A DNA stretch of 64,000 nt from Congzhengia minquanensis (GTDB lineage: Bacteria; Bacillota; Clostridia; UBA1381; UBA9506), in assembly GCF_014384785.1 (NCBI RefSeq), contig NZ_JACRSU010000001.1, forward strand, positions 310,001 to 374,000. The letters run 5' to 3'. Numbering within the stretch: position 1 is the stretch's first letter; every line of letters begins with the position of its first letter. A model generated the notes under the pieces. The model saw nothing but the letters and a program-made list of their open reading frames with translations, was not told where the DNA came from and searched no databases. Positions 27,299 through 37,160 of this stretch are shown in pieces. Position numbers and translations under genes: made by a program.

Positions 27299-27342
27299 AG
27301 TTATATCGTTTCATACGATACATGTTGATTGAGGTGACTTCA

Positions 27343-27837
27343 TTGTTTCATAACCTTGTGCCCGATTTGTTTGTTCACGACATTTCGGCAATTGACTTAA
27401 ATAAATTAAAAGAAAACGGCATTTCCGCCGTCATTTTAGACCTTGACAACACACTGGACAGTCATGAAACCAAAACGCCCTCAGCACGGGCGCTCAGCTT
27501 TTTGGAAGAACTGAAGGCAGGCGGCTTTTTGGTGTGCGTCATATCCAACGGAAAGCGGCGCAGGGTGGAAGCTTATCTTGTCGGTTTTGAAATTCCTTTT
27601 GTGGCAGACGCAGGCAAACCGCTGAAAAAAAGCTACCGCAAAGCGCTGAACACATTGGGCTGCCGGCAGGAAAACACCGCATTTGTGGGCGACCAAATCT
27701 TTACCGACACCTGGGGCGCTAACCGAATGGGGCTTTTCACCATTTTGGTTGAGCCAATTGAGGCCTTTGAAACCCCTTTGTTTTATATAAAACGCGCCTT
27801 AGAGCGGTTTGTGAAAGCAAAATTACTAAAAGAGTGA
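27343..27837 (+). CDS. YqeG-family HAD phosphatase (IIIA type)
   Basis: The 164 residues contain HAD motif I in VILDLDNTLD, motif II ISNGKRRR and motif III-IV VGDQIFTDTWGANRMG. This is the YqeG group, related to mitochondrial PTPMT1/phosphatidylglycerol-phosphate phosphatases. Such a role (PGP to PG) would complement the PgsA encoded elsewhere in the window, but is inference. I use TTG 27343 (MFHNLVPDLF), which follows GAGGTG at six bases; an upstream ATG at 27322 lies before this ribosome site. Confidence 0.87.
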   Translation: MFHNLVPDLFVHDISAIDLNKLKENGISAVILDLDNTLDSHETKTPSARALSFLEELKAGGFLVCVISNGKRRRVEAYLVGFEIPFVADAGKPLKKSYRKALNTLGCRQENTAFVGDQIFTDTWGANRMGLFTILVEPIEAFETPLFYIKRALERFVKAKLLKE

Positions 27838-27841
27838 TGGA

Positions 27842-29719
27842 ATGTTTCATTTATTAGACAGGATCTCCTGTCCGGAAGATGTAAAGAAACTGAATATAGA
27901 AGAAACCCACGTGCTGGCAGAAGAAATCCGCGCGTTTTTAATCGACTCCGTTTCCAAAACCGGGGGCCACTTAGCCTCGAACCTGGGGGTGGTGGAGCTG
28001 ACTATTGCGCTTCTGCGCGCGTTTGACCTGCCGGAAGACAAAATTGTGTGGGATGTTGGCCACCAGAGCTATGTGTACAAGCTTTTAACCGGCAGACGGG
28101 ACAAGTTCTCTACCCTGCGAAAGTATGGAGGTTTGGCTGGCTTTCCTAAAACCTGTGAAAGCGAGTTCGACTGTTTTAACACCGGCCATTCAAGCACGTC
28201 AATCTCAGCGGCGTTAGGCATTGCCAAGGCCAACATTTTAAAAGGCAGCGACGCTCACACCGTAGCCGTTATCGGCGACGGCGCACTTTCCGGCGGCATG
28301 GCCACCGAGGCCCTGTGCGACGCCGGAAACTTGAAAAAGAATTTTATTGTAGTGTTAAACGACAACAACATGTCCATTTCCAAGAGCGTTGGCGGGTTTA
28401 CCAAGCATTTGACAAAGCTGCGCTCTGTTCCCGCATACTTTACATTTAAATCCCGCATCGAACGGGAGCTTTCCCGCTTTTCCTGGGGGGACAAAATTGC
28501 GCTGTTTTTAAAAAAGTTTAAGGATTTAGTAAAACATATTTTAGTGGGCAACACCGTGTTTGACGATATGGGCTTTACCTATTTTGGCCCGGTGGACGGC
28601 CACGACGTGGAGATGCTTACCCTGATTTTAAACCGCGCAAAGCTTGTGCGCGGCCCGGTGCTTTTGCATGTGATTACGAAAAAGGGCAAGGGATATAAAT
28701 TTGCCGAAAAGCACCCGGCGGTTTACCACGGCGTGAGCACCTTTGAAGCGTCTGTGGGAATCAGTTCCGGCAAACGCCACACCACCTATTCGCGGATTGC
28801 GGGAAACACCCTGTGCGCTTTGGCTGAACGCGACAATAACATTTGTGTTGTTACGGCGGCCATGTCTGCCGGAACAGGCACAGACGAGTTTGCAGAGCGG
28901 TTTTCGCGCAAATTTTTCGACGTAGCTATTGCCGAACAGCACGCGGTGACCTTTGCTGCGGGCCTTGCCATCAGCGGCTTAAAGCCCTTTGTGGTGATTT
29001 ATTCATCCTTTCTTCAGCGCGCCTATGACCAGATTTTGCATGACGTGTGCCTGCAAAACTTAAACGTTACCTTCTGCATTGACCGGGCGGGCATTGTCGG
29101 CGAAGACGGCGAAACCCACCACGGCTTGTTTGACATTGCATATATGTCCGCCATGCCCAACATGACGGTGTTGGCCCCGGCAAGCTTTGCTGAACTGGAG
29201 CAGATGATGCGTTTTGCGGCAAGCGGCGCACACCAAGGTCCCATTGCGATCCGCTATCCCAGAGGATACCTCCAGCCGGAAACGAAAACTGACGTTTCCC
29301 CCTTTGTTTTGGGAATTCCCCACACCGTGCGCCAGGGAAAGGACGTTTGCATTTTCTGCGCCGGACTTATGCTCACCATTGGCGAGAAAGTCTGTGCACT
29401 GTTAAAGGAGCACGGCCTGAACCCCACCCTGGTGAATTTGCGCACCCTATTCCCGTTAAACACCGAGTTTGTAACCCATATGGCGAAAAAACATAAGCTG
29501 GTGGTAACGCTGGAAGACGGGGTGGTAAAAGGCGGTTTTGGCGAGTCTGTCGCCGCGGCATTGGCAGAGCGCGAAGTTGCTTGCAAGTGTCTGGTAAAGG
29601 GCTATGCACCTGTGGTGCCTCACGGCAGTCCCAAGGAGCTGAAAAAGCTTTGCCGTATGGATGAACACTCTATTGCTGAAGATATTCTAGAAAAGCTGAA
29701 CCGGAAAGGCGAGATATAA
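27842..29719 (+). CDS. dxs: 1-deoxy-D-xylulose-5-phosphate synthase
   Basis: DXS condenses pyruvate and glyceraldehyde 3-phosphate using thiamine diphosphate, the entry step of the MEP pathway. The 625 residues include GHLASNLGVVELTIAL, the TPP-binding GDGALSGGMATEA through NDNNMSIS, FGPVDGHD, and the C-terminal AEQHAVTFAAGLA and DRAGIVGEDGETHHG. It starts four bases after yqeG and ends flush with the U32 gene. Together with ispD and ispF it shows the organism uses the MEP route. Confidence 0.97.
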   Translation: MFHLLDRISCPEDVKKLNIEETHVLAEEIRAFLIDSVSKTGGHLASNLGVVELTIALLRAFDLPEDKIVWDVGHQSYVYKLLTGRRDKFSTLRKYGGLAGFPKTCESEFDCFNTGHSSTSISAALGIAKANILKGSDAHTVAVIGDGALSGGMATEALCDAGNLKKNFIVVLNDNNMSISKSVGGFTKHLTKLRSVPAYFTFKSRIERELSRFSWGDKIALFLKKFKDLVKHILVGNTVFDDMGFTYFGPVDGHDVEMLTLILNRAKLVRGPVLLHVITKKGKGYKFAEKHPAVYHGVSTFEASVGISSGKRHTTYSRIAGNTLCALAERDNNICVVTAAMSAGTGTDEFAERFSRKFFDVAIAEQHAVTFAAGLAISGLKPFVVIYSSFLQRAYDQILHDVCLQNLNVTFCIDRAGIVGEDGETHHGLFDIAYMSAMPNMTVLAPASFAELEQMMRFAASGAHQGPIAIRYPRGYLQPETKTDVSPFVLGIPHTVRQGKDVCIFCAGLMLTIGEKVCALLKEHGLNPTLVNLRTLFPLNTEFVTHMAKKHKLVVTLEDGVVKGGFGESVAAALAEREVACKCLVKGYAPVVPHGSPKELKKLCRMDEHSIAEDILEKLNRKGEI

Positions 29720-30940
29720 ATGAACAAGTTTGAGCTGCTTGCCCCGGCAGGCAATTTAGAACGTTTAAAAGTTGCTCTGGCCTATGGCGCGGATGCGGTA
29801 TATGCCGGAGGCGATGCATTTTCACTGCGAGTGCGGGCGAAAAACTTTTCCTATGAAGATTTAGCCCGCGGCATTGAATTTACACACAAAAAGGGAAAGA
29901 AATTTTATTTAACGGCTAACATCATTTTACATAATGATGATATAGAGGATTTTATTGCATTTTTAAAAGACGCAAACCGCCTATGCCCCGACGGGCTGAT
30001 TCTCTCAGACCCCGGCGCATTTCACTTGGCAAAGGAGTTTGCGCCCCATATTCCAATTCATATCAGCACCCAGGCAAACAACGTAAATTATGAAACTGTG
30101 AACTTTTGGCACAGGCTGGGCGCACAGCGCGTGGTTTTAGCAAGAGAGCTAACGCTCGAAGACGTGAAAACCATCCGTAAAAAAACAGACCCAGACCTTG
30201 AGCTGGAAGCCTTTGTTCACGGTGCAATGTGCATCTCTTACTCCGGCAGATGTTTATTAAGCTCCTACATGACGGGGCGTGAATCGAACGCAGGCGACTG
30301 CGCTCACCCCTGCCGATGGAACTATACGCTGGAAGAAGAAAAGCGGCCGGGCGAGCACTTTCCCGTGTTTGAAAACCAGCGGGGCACGTTTATTTTTAAC
30401 TCGAAGGACATGTGCATGATTGAACACATTCCAGAGCTGATAAATTCCGGCGTGACCAGCTTTAAAATTGAAGGACGTGTTAAAACGGAATATTACGTAG
30501 CAACCGTTGTGGGGGCTTACCGCAGGGCCATTGACGCATATTTGGAAAACCCTGAGGGCTACCGGTTTCACCCGGAGTGGAAAAACGAGCTTTATAAAGT
30601 CAGCAACCGTGGCTACACCACGGGCTTTTGGCTGGGAAACCCGAAAGAAAACGGCCAGGAGTATGAAAACGGCGGATACATCAGAAACTACGATGTGGCG
30701 GCCGTTGCAAAAGGCGCTGCGGGTAACGGTAAAACGCTGTTTGTGCAGAAAAACAAGCTGACCCTCGGCGACGAGGTGGAGGTTATGGCGCCAAACACCG
30801 CGCCCTTTGCGATTCAAATTACAAACATGACAGATACAGAGGGCAACGAAATTAGCAGCGTTCCTCACCCCATGCAGGAATTTATTCTGGATTTGGGCAG
30901 AGATTTGCCCGAATATTCCATGCTGCGAAAGAAAAACTGA
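29720..30940 (+). CDS. U32 family peptidase-like tRNA hydroxylation protein (TrhP/YegQ type)
   Basis: The 406 residues open with ELLAPAGNLERLKVAL and YGADAVYAGGDAFSLR, the U32 barrel signature. The cysteine cluster CISYSGRCLLSSYMTGRESNAG then CAHPCRW matches the iron-sulfur/prephenate-dependent tRNA U34 hydroxylases. In E. coli, TrhP makes 5-hydroxyuridine at tRNA position 34; the same chemistry is inferred here. ATG directly follows the dxs TAA. The protein was historically labelled a collagenase-like peptidase, which lacks support for this subgroup. Confidence 0.88.
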   Translation: MNKFELLAPAGNLERLKVALAYGADAVYAGGDAFSLRVRAKNFSYEDLARGIEFTHKKGKKFYLTANIILHNDDIEDFIAFLKDANRLCPDGLILSDPGAFHLAKEFAPHIPIHISTQANNVNYETVNFWHRLGAQRVVLARELTLEDVKTIRKKTDPDLELEAFVHGAMCISYSGRCLLSSYMTGRESNAGDCAHPCRWNYTLEEEKRPGEHFPVFENQRGTFIFNSKDMCMIEHIPELINSGVTSFKIEGRVKTEYYVATVVGAYRRAIDAYLENPEGYRFHPEWKNELYKVSNRGYTTGFWLGNPKENGQEYENGGYIRNYDVAAVAKGAAGNGKTLFVQKNKLTLGDEVEVMAPNTAPFAIQITNMTDTEGNEISSVPHPMQEFILDLGRDLPEYSMLRKKN

Positions 30941-30952
30941 CGGAGGAGACCA

Positions 30953-31858
30953 ATGTTTGGAACTGAAAACAGACGCGGCGTTTCAAAGGAAGATGCCGCA
31001 CAAAGAAACTATTTTGATATTTTAGGCAGGCACTTTTGGCACATCTGCGGCGTATCGTTTTGGTTTGCGCTTTCAAACCTTTTGTTTTTCGGCGCATCTA
31101 TTTATTTGTTCTCCTCTTACTTTGGCGGCGACAATTTGGTAACCATAGTAACAGCGTTTTTAAGCGGCAAATCGTTTATCGTTCCCATTGTGCCCTTTTT
31201 GCCCCTTATGCTCACCGGCCCGTTTACCGCCGGGTTCACTTATGTGATTCGAAACTACGCAAAGCAGGAGCACACCTTTATCGTGTCCGACTTTTTTGAA
31301 CACGCTAAGAAAAACTGGAAGTTTGGGCTTTTAACCAGCGTCTTATCTTACCTTGTAATGTATCTGCTGCTGCAGGCCCTTGTCTTTTACAACGGCTTTT
31401 TCATTTCCAGCGGCCTGCCCTTAGGCGTTTTATACACTATGTTTACTGTGGTTTCCATTTTGCTCATCATTATGAGCTTTTACGTATATCCCATTTTAGT
31501 TACGTTTAAAATGAAATATAGAACGGTTTTAAAAAATGCGTGGACGTTTGCTGTGCTAAAGCTTCCGCAGAACTTTATTATTTTTGTTTTGCTGTTTGCC
31601 ATAAACGCCGGGCTGTTTTATCTCTCCTTTTTTGTGTGGATGCTGCCGGAAATCTGGTTTATTCTCATGGCTTTTTTCTTAACGGGCTTTACCGCGTTCA
31701 CTGCAAACTATTATATTTGGCACGTTTTGGACAAATATATCGTACGGCTGGTGACGCCGAAAAAAGATGACGACCGCATTTTCACCGATGAAGTACATTT
31801 GGAAGACGACGATTTTGACGATTATGTGGAGGACAATTATGATGAAAACGATTTTTAA
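30953..31858 (+). CDS. YesL/DUF624 family membrane protein
   Basis: The 301 residues hold about six transmembrane helices with the DUF624 features: an N-terminal amphipathic part (NYFDILGRHFWHICGVSFWFALSNLL), LMLTGPFTAGFTYVIRNYAKQEH in the first loop, and KMKYRTVLKNAW. The C-terminus is an acidic cytoplasmic tail (DEVHLEDDDFDDYVEDNYDEND). YesL-type proteins occur in rhamnogalacturonan loci of Bacillus but are also common alone; function is unknown. The last 20 bases overlap the HAD gene. Confidence 0.82.
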   Translation: MFGTENRRGVSKEDAAQRNYFDILGRHFWHICGVSFWFALSNLLFFGASIYLFSSYFGGDNLVTIVTAFLSGKSFIVPIVPFLPLMLTGPFTAGFTYVIRNYAKQEHTFIVSDFFEHAKKNWKFGLLTSVLSYLVMYLLLQALVFYNGFFISSGLPLGVLYTMFTVVSILLIIMSFYVYPILVTFKMKYRTVLKNAWTFAVLKLPQNFIIFVLLFAINAGLFYLSFFVWMLPEIWFILMAFFLTGFTAFTANYYIWHVLDKYIVRLVTPKKDDDRIFTDEVHLEDDDFDDYVEDNYDENDF

Positions 31859-32510
31859 AGCCGCGATTTTTGATTTGGACGGCACGCTGTTAGACTCCAT
31901 CGGCGACCTTTCACTTTCCATGAATGAAACGCTGGCAAGCTACGGCTTGCCCACCTTTCCCCTGCCGTTCCATAAAAGCGCGGTGGGAAACGGCGTGCGG
32001 GCATATGCGGAAAAATGTATCCCTGCCGAAAAAAACACGCCTGAGTTTTTAAATGAGTTTGTTGCGCAGATGGGCGCACGGTATGACAAAAACTGCACCG
32101 CCCACACCGCTCCGTTTGATGGAATTCTGCCCCTATTAAATTTTATGAGGGAGCAAAACATAGCCTTAAACGTGCTATCCAACAAGGTGGACAGTTTCGC
32201 AAAAACTATGACCCACCACTTTTTTAAAGAATATGGCTTTCAAAACGTTTACGGCGAGCGGCCGGGCGTTCCTAAAAAGCCCGCGCCTGACGCGGCGCTG
32301 GCTATTGCAGAAAGCTGCGGAGCAGCTCCTTCCGAGGTGCTTTTCATCGGCGACTCCATTTACGACGTAATGACCGGTAAGAACGCCGGCATGGTTTCGC
32401 TGGCGGCGGCCTGGGGCTATCAGAGCGAAGAAATGCTAATAGAAAAAGAACCAGATTTTGTGGCGCACACGCCATTGGATATTATTGACTATTTAAAAGA
32501 CAGGAGTTAA
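31839..32510 (+). CDS. HAD hydrolase, phosphoglycolate phosphatase-like
   Basis: The 223 residues start with MMKTIFKAAIFDLDGTLLDS (HAD motif I, nucleophile Asp). LSNKVDSFAKTM is motif II, a Lys precedes PAPDAAL, and IGDSIYDVMTGKNAGM is motif IV. The cap domain position and length suit the Gph/PpaX group that hydrolyses phosphoglycolate or pyrophosphate. ATG 31839 follows GGAGG by six bases and lies inside the YesL-like gene; the ATG at 31842 is equivalent. Substrate unproven. Confidence 0.88.
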   Translation: MMKTIFKAAIFDLDGTLLDSIGDLSLSMNETLASYGLPTFPLPFHKSAVGNGVRAYAEKCIPAEKNTPEFLNEFVAQMGARYDKNCTAHTAPFDGILPLLNFMREQNIALNVLSNKVDSFAKTMTHHFFKEYGFQNVYGERPGVPKKPAPDAALAIAESCGAAPSEVLFIGDSIYDVMTGKNAGMVSLAAAWGYQSEEMLIEKEPDFVAHTPLDIIDYLKDRS

Positions 32511-32516
32511 AACAAC

Positions 32517-33824
32517 ATGGCAAACGTAAAACCTTTCCGGGGCCTTCGGTATGACACAAAACGCACAGGCCCGCTTTCCGGCGTTACCACGCCGCCCTAT
32601 GACATTATTTCCCCTTTAGAACAGGAGATGTATTGCAAAAAGCACAAAAACAGCATCATTCATTTGGAGCTGGGCAAAACCTATGACACCGACACGGACA
32701 CAAATAACCGCTATACCCGCGCCAGGGACTATTTAAACGACTGGATGGCAGAGGGCATTTTAAAATTTGAAGATGCGCCGGCCTACTATCTGTATGAGGA
32801 GATTTTCACCCTTCCTGACGGCAGTGTAAAATCCTTAAAAGGGCTTATCTCGGCGGTGGAGCTGGTGCCGTTTTCTGAAAAAATTGTTCTGCCCCACGAA
32901 GAAACGTTGTCAAAAGCCAAGGCCGACCGGTTTCAGTTAATGGACGCAACCCACGCAAATTTCAGCCCGATTTACTTCCTTTATATGGACGAAAAGAAGA
33001 CAGTGAACCAAATTATTTCAGACGTTTCTAAAAACGCGCCGGAAGAGTCTTTTCAAACTCCCGACGGAATTACCCACAACCTGTGGGTAATAAAAGACAA
33101 AGATTTGCTTTCCCAAATTGAAAGCGCGTTTGTCGACAAACAGTTGTTCATTGCAGACGGCCACCACAGATATGAAACGGCCTTAAACTTCCGCGAAAAA
33201 TTAAAACAGGAGACACCGGGCTTTGACGCGCTCCATGGCGGTAACTTCATTTTGGCCTTTGCCGTTGAAATGGACGACCCGGGGCTGGTTGTGTTGCCCA
33301 CCCACCGCATTTTGCAGAATTTAGACGGGTTCGATGAAGAAAAAACGCTGACAGCCTTAAGCGAAAACTTTTCCGTTGAAAAACGAACTGCGAAAGACGC
33401 AGCAAGCGAAGCAGAAGCGGCCCTTTCAAGGTGCCAGAACGGCACAGCCTTTGCGTTTTACACCGGAAAAGACTATTTTTATCTGGTAACACTTTCCAGC
33501 CAAAGCGCCATGAAAGAAGCGCTGCCCAACCGTTCCGATGCTTACCGAGGTCTGGACGTAAGCGTTTTGCACACGCTGATTTTAGACAAAATTTTCGGTA
33601 TAGACACTGAAAACATGGCAAACCAGAAAAATTTGATTTATACAAAATTTGCCGGCGAGGCAATCGACGCGGTGAAACAGGGCAAGGCACAGTGTTCGTT
33701 TTTATTAAACGCAACCAAGGTGCGGCAAATTAAAGATGTGTCGCTGTTAAATGAAAAAATGCCCCAGAAATCAACATATTTTTATCCAAAGTTAATTACC
33801 GGTTTGGTTATCAATAAATTTTGA
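32517..33824 (+). CDS. DUF1015 family protein
   Basis: The 435 residues begin with VKPFRGLRYD, contain TTPPYDIISPLEQEMY and HEETLSKAKADR, and the central ADGHHRYETAL, all features of DUF1015. In many bacteria this family lies beside serine or D-3-phosphoglycerate genes; no enzymatic role is firmly known to me. The ATG follows AGGAGTT and the gene begins six bases after the HAD gene, so it is cotranscribed. gatC follows after 12 bases. Confidence 0.88.
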   Translation: MANVKPFRGLRYDTKRTGPLSGVTTPPYDIISPLEQEMYCKKHKNSIIHLELGKTYDTDTDTNNRYTRARDYLNDWMAEGILKFEDAPAYYLYEEIFTLPDGSVKSLKGLISAVELVPFSEKIVLPHEETLSKAKADRFQLMDATHANFSPIYFLYMDEKKTVNQIISDVSKNAPEESFQTPDGITHNLWVIKDKDLLSQIESAFVDKQLFIADGHHRYETALNFREKLKQETPGFDALHGGNFILAFAVEMDDPGLVVLPTHRILQNLDGFDEEKTLTALSENFSVEKRTAKDAASEAEAALSRCQNGTAFAFYTGKDYFYLVTLSSQSAMKEALPNRSDAYRGLDVSVLHTLILDKIFGIDTENMANQKNLIYTKFAGEAIDAVKQGKAQCSFLLNATKVRQIKDVSLLNEKMPQKSTYFYPKLITGLVINKF

Positions 33825-33836
33825 GGAGGTCATTTT

Positions 33837-34124
33837 ATGAAAATCACAAAAGAAGAAGTGCTCCATGTAGCCTCTTTGGCAAGGCTTAAGTTTTCAGACG
33901 AAGACGCACAGAAGTTAGAAGCCGACATGGCGGGAATTATCGACTTTGCAGACACACTGGGCGAGTTGGATACCGAGGGCATTGTTCCCACGGCCCACGC
34001 CATTCCCATGCAAAACGCGTTCCGGCCGGACGAGGTAAAACCTTCGTTTGACAGGCGGGAAATTTTGAAAAATGCGCCGGACTTCGATGAAGAAGGCTTT
34101 ATCGTACCCAAAGTCGTTGAATAG
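33837..34124 (+). CDS. gatC: Asp-tRNA(Asn)/Glu-tRNA(Gln) amidotransferase subunit C
   Basis: GatC wraps GatA and GatB and stabilises the complex. The 95 residues show ITKEEVLHVASLARLKFSDEDAQKLEADM (split for reading), with the terminal LKNAPDFDEEGFIVPKVVE that is nearly invariant. Preceded by GAGGTCATTTT. It opens gatCAB, which turns misacylated Glu-tRNA(Gln) into Gln-tRNA(Gln). Confidence 0.96.
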   Translation: MKITKEEVLHVASLARLKFSDEDAQKLEADMAGIIDFADTLGELDTEGIVPTAHAIPMQNAFRPDEVKPSFDRREILKNAPDFDEEGFIVPKVVE

Positions 34125-34140
34125 AAAGGATTGACTGAAA

Positions 34141-35595
34141 ATGGAGCTTTACAAAAAAACCGCTCACGAACTTCGTGACATGATAAAAAACAAAGAAATT
34201 ACAAGCGCCGAAGCCACAAAATCCGTTTTGGAGCGGATTGACAGCGTGGAAGAAAAGGTGGAAAGCTATATCACGGTTTGCAGCGAGTCTGCAATGGAGC
34301 GCGCGGCCGAAATAGACAAAAAATTAGCTGCGGGCGAAGAGGTCGGCCCGCTTGCCGGCGTGCCCTGCGCCATTAAAGACAATATGTGCACCAGGGATAT
34401 GCTCACTACCTGCGCCTCGAAAATGCTGTATAACTTCAAGCCCCCCTATAACGCCACGGTGGTAGAAAAGCTTAACGCTGCCGGCACCGTTACCCTGGGC
34501 AAAGTGAACATGGACGAGTTTGCAATGGGGTCTTCCACAGAAAATTCTTACTTTAAAAAGACGAAAAACCCCTACGACTTAACCAAGGTACCCGGCGGCT
34601 CCTCCGGCGGCAGTGCGGCAAGCGTTGCGGCAGACGAAGCGCCCTTTTCCTTAGGCTCGGACACCGGCGGCTCCATTCGCCAGCCGGCGGCTTTCTGCGG
34701 CTGCGTTGGCTTAAAGCCCACCTATGGCAGCGTTTCGCGGTATGGCCTGATTGCCTTTGCCTCGTCTCTTGACCAGATTGGGCCGCTGGCAAAAGACGTT
34801 CGCGACGCCGCAATGGTGTTAGACGTAATTGCCGGTCACGACGAAAAAGACTCCACCTCGGTAAACGTCGCACACCCCTGCTATGAAAACGCCTTAACCG
34901 GTGACATTCAGGGATTAAAAATCGGCATTCCCGAAGAATATATCGGCGATGGCATTGACGGGGAGGTTTCCTCCGCCATTTACGCTGCAATTGACAATAT
35001 GAAATCCTTAGGCGCAGAAAGCGAAAACATGAACCTGCCCTTAAACAAATATGCCCTGCCTACCTATTACATGATTTCCTCTGCCGAGGCAAGCTCAAAC
35101 CTGGCCCGGTTCGACGGCGTGAAATATGGCTATCGTGCAGAGCAATTTGACGATTTGGTGGATATGTACTGCCAGTCCAGAAGCGAAGGCTTCGGCCGTG
35201 AGGTAAAGCGCCGCATTATGATTGGAACCTATGCCCTGTCCTCCGGCTATTACGACGCATATTACAAAAAGGCCCAGCAGGTGCGCACCATGATTATGAA
35301 CGATTTTAACAAAGCCTTTGAAAAATATGACGTTTTGGTTACACCCACCTCGCCCACCACTGCTTTCGGTATCGGTGAAAAAACCACCGACCCGCTCCAA
35401 ATGTATTTGGCAGACATCTGCACGGTTTCGGTGAACATCGGCGGGCTGCCGGCCATTGTGATTCCCTGCGGATATGACAAAAACGGTCTTCCCATCGGTT
35501 TGCAGATTATCGGCAGGCCATTTGGCGAGGCGACCATTTTAAACGCCGCATATGCTTTGGAAAAAACCATCACCAAAATCAGACCGAATTTATAA
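34141..35595 (+). CDS. gatA: Asp-tRNA(Asn)/Glu-tRNA(Gln) amidotransferase subunit A
   Basis: GatA is the amidase that frees ammonia from glutamine. The 484 residues carry the amidase signature with the Ser-cisSer-Lys triad: Lys in [19 protein letters not shown] and [35 protein letters not shown] is the usual C-terminal region. It lies 16 bases after gatC and 17 before gatB, with ribosome site GAAAGGATT. Confidence 0.97.
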   Translation: MELYKKTAHELRDMIKNKEITSAEATKSVLERIDSVEEKVESYITVCSESAMERAAEIDKKLAAGEEVGPLAGVPCAIKDNMCTRDMLTTCASKMLYNFKPPYNATVVEKLNAAGTVTLGKVNMDEFAMGSSTENSYFKKTKNPYDLTKVPGGSSGGSAASVAADEAPFSLGSDTGGSIRQPAAFCGCVGLKPTYGSVSRYGLIAFASSLDQIGPLAKDVRDAAMVLDVIAGHDEKDSTSVNVAHPCYENALTGDIQGLKIGIPEEYIGDGIDGEVSSAIYAAIDNMKSLGAESENMNLPLNKYALPTYYMISSAEASSNLARFDGVKYGYRAEQFDDLVDMYCQSRSEGFGREVKRRIMIGTYALSSGYYDAYYKKAQQVRTMIMNDFNKAFEKYDVLVTPTSPTTAFGIGEKTTDPLQMYLADICTVSVNIGGLPAIVIPCGYDKNGLPIGLQIIGRPFGEATILNAAYALEKTITKIRPNL

Positions 35596-35612
35596 AAGGG
35601 GGCTAACACAAC

Positions 35613-37046
35613 ATGAAATACGAAACCGTTATCGGACTTGAAATACACGCAGAGCTGGCAACCAACACCAAAATATTCTGTTCCTGCGAAAACGCATTCG
35701 GCGGCGATCCAAACACCCGTGTGTGCCCCGTTTGCTCCGGCATGCCCGGCACCCTGCCCGTTTTAAACAAGCGGGTGGTGGACTATGCCATTAAAGCAGG
35801 GCTGGCTATGAACTGTGAAATCACCAAATTTGGAAAACAGGACAGAAAAAACTATTTTTATCCCGACCTACCAAAAGCTTACCAGATTTCCCAGTTCGAC
35901 CTGCCGCTTTGCCAGCATGGATATATTGACATTAACGTAGAAGGCGAAACGAAGCGCATTGGCATTACCAGAATTCACATTGAGGAGGACGCGGGCAAAC
36001 TGGTGCACGACGACTATGGAAACACCTCTATGGCGGACTATAACCGCTGCGGCGTACCGCTGATTGAAATTGTGTCGGAACCGGACATGCGCTCCCCGGA
36101 AGAAGCCCGTGTATTTTTAGAAACATTAAAATCCATTTTGGAATATACCGAGGTGTCCGACTGTAAAATGCAGGAGGGATCTTTGCGGTGCGACGTGAAC
36201 GTATCTATCCGCCCCGTGGGCCAGAAAGAGTTTGGTACCCGCTGCGAAATGAAAAACGTAAACTCGTTCAGCGCGGCCTACCGCGCCATGCAGTATGAAG
36301 AAAAGCGCCAGGCAAAGGTGTTAGATGAAGGCGGCACCGTTGACCAGGAAACCAGGCGGTGGGACGACATTCACGGTGTGAGCACTGTAATGCGCTCGAA
36401 AGAGGATGCCCAGGACTACCGCTACTTCCCCGAGCCGGATTTGGTGCCCATTGTGGTGTCGGACGAATGGATTGAAGTAATCAGAAAAACAATTCCCGAG
36501 CTGCCCGAACAGCGCAAAGCGCGCTACATTGCCGAGCACGGTCTGCCGGAATACGACGCGTTTATCATCACGTCGTCCAAAACCCTGGCAGATTATTTTG
36601 ACGCATGCGTAGCCGCAGGCGCCACGCCGAAAATTGCCTCAAACTGGCTTATGGGCGACATTTCTAAAATTTTAAACGACAAAGAATTAGAGCCGGCAGA
36701 CATTCCTTTTTCCGCCGGCCAGCTGGCACAAATGATTGCGCTGATTGAAAAAGGCACCATCAGCACCAGCGCGGCGAAAAAAGTACTCTCCGCCATGTTT
36801 GAAAACCCGGAAGACCCGGAAAAAATTGTCGAAAAGCTGGGGCTGGTTCAGGTTTCAGACGAAGGGGCCATTAAAGAGATGATTGACGAGGTTTTGAAGA
36901 ACAATCCACAGTCGATAGCAGACTATAAGGCCGGAAAAGACAAGGCAATGGGCTTTTTAGTGGGGCAGACCATGAAAATGTCCCGCGGTAAGGCAAATCC
37001 GCAGATTATCAATAAGCTGTTAAAAGAAGCTCTGGACAACGCGTAG
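35613..37046 (+). CDS. gatB: Asp-tRNA(Asn)/Glu-tRNA(Gln) amidotransferase subunit B
   Basis: GatB binds the misacylated tRNA and carries out the kinase and transamidation step. The 477 residues open with YETVIGLEIHAEL, have CPVCSGMPGTLPVLN near residue 45 and DYNRCGVPLIEIVSEPD. The C-terminal YqeY-like tail ends KANPQIINKLLKEAL. It completes gatCAB, and its terminator follows. Confidence 0.97.
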   Translation: MKYETVIGLEIHAELATNTKIFCSCENAFGGDPNTRVCPVCSGMPGTLPVLNKRVVDYAIKAGLAMNCEITKFGKQDRKNYFYPDLPKAYQISQFDLPLCQHGYIDINVEGETKRIGITRIHIEEDAGKLVHDDYGNTSMADYNRCGVPLIEIVSEPDMRSPEEARVFLETLKSILEYTEVSDCKMQEGSLRCDVNVSIRPVGQKEFGTRCEMKNVNSFSAAYRAMQYEEKRQAKVLDEGGTVDQETRRWDDIHGVSTVMRSKEDAQDYRYFPEPDLVPIVVSDEWIEVIRKTIPELPEQRKARYIAEHGLPEYDAFIITSSKTLADYFDACVAAGATPKIASNWLMGDISKILNDKELEPADIPFSAGQLAQMIALIEKGTISTSAAKKVLSAMFENPEDPEKIVEKLGLVQVSDEGAIKEMIDEVLKNNPQSIADYKAGKDKAMGFLVGQTMKMSRGKANPQIINKLLKEALDNA

Positions 37047-37099
37047 GCAAGCGGCACTGCTCCGCCCTGCGCGGATCAGGCTAAATAACACAAATTATT

Positions 37100-37146
37100 T
37101 CCGTTTCCGGGCATCGTTTTCTGTCCGGAAGCGGATAAATTTTTAA
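37100..37146 (+). terminator. Probable terminator of the gatCAB operon
   Basis: An 11-base stem (37100-37110 with 37125-37135, one G-U) with a 14-base loop is followed by TAAATTTTTAAC. The long loop and weak U-tail make it less certain. Confidence 0.6.
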
Positions 37147-37160
37147 CTGAGGAGAAATTT

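Noticed and set aside
30257..30868. 203-codon open frame on the minus strand inside the U32 gene
   Set aside because: It is entirely antisense to a strongly recognised gene, has no ribosome site or family features, and arises from the codon bias of the plus strand.
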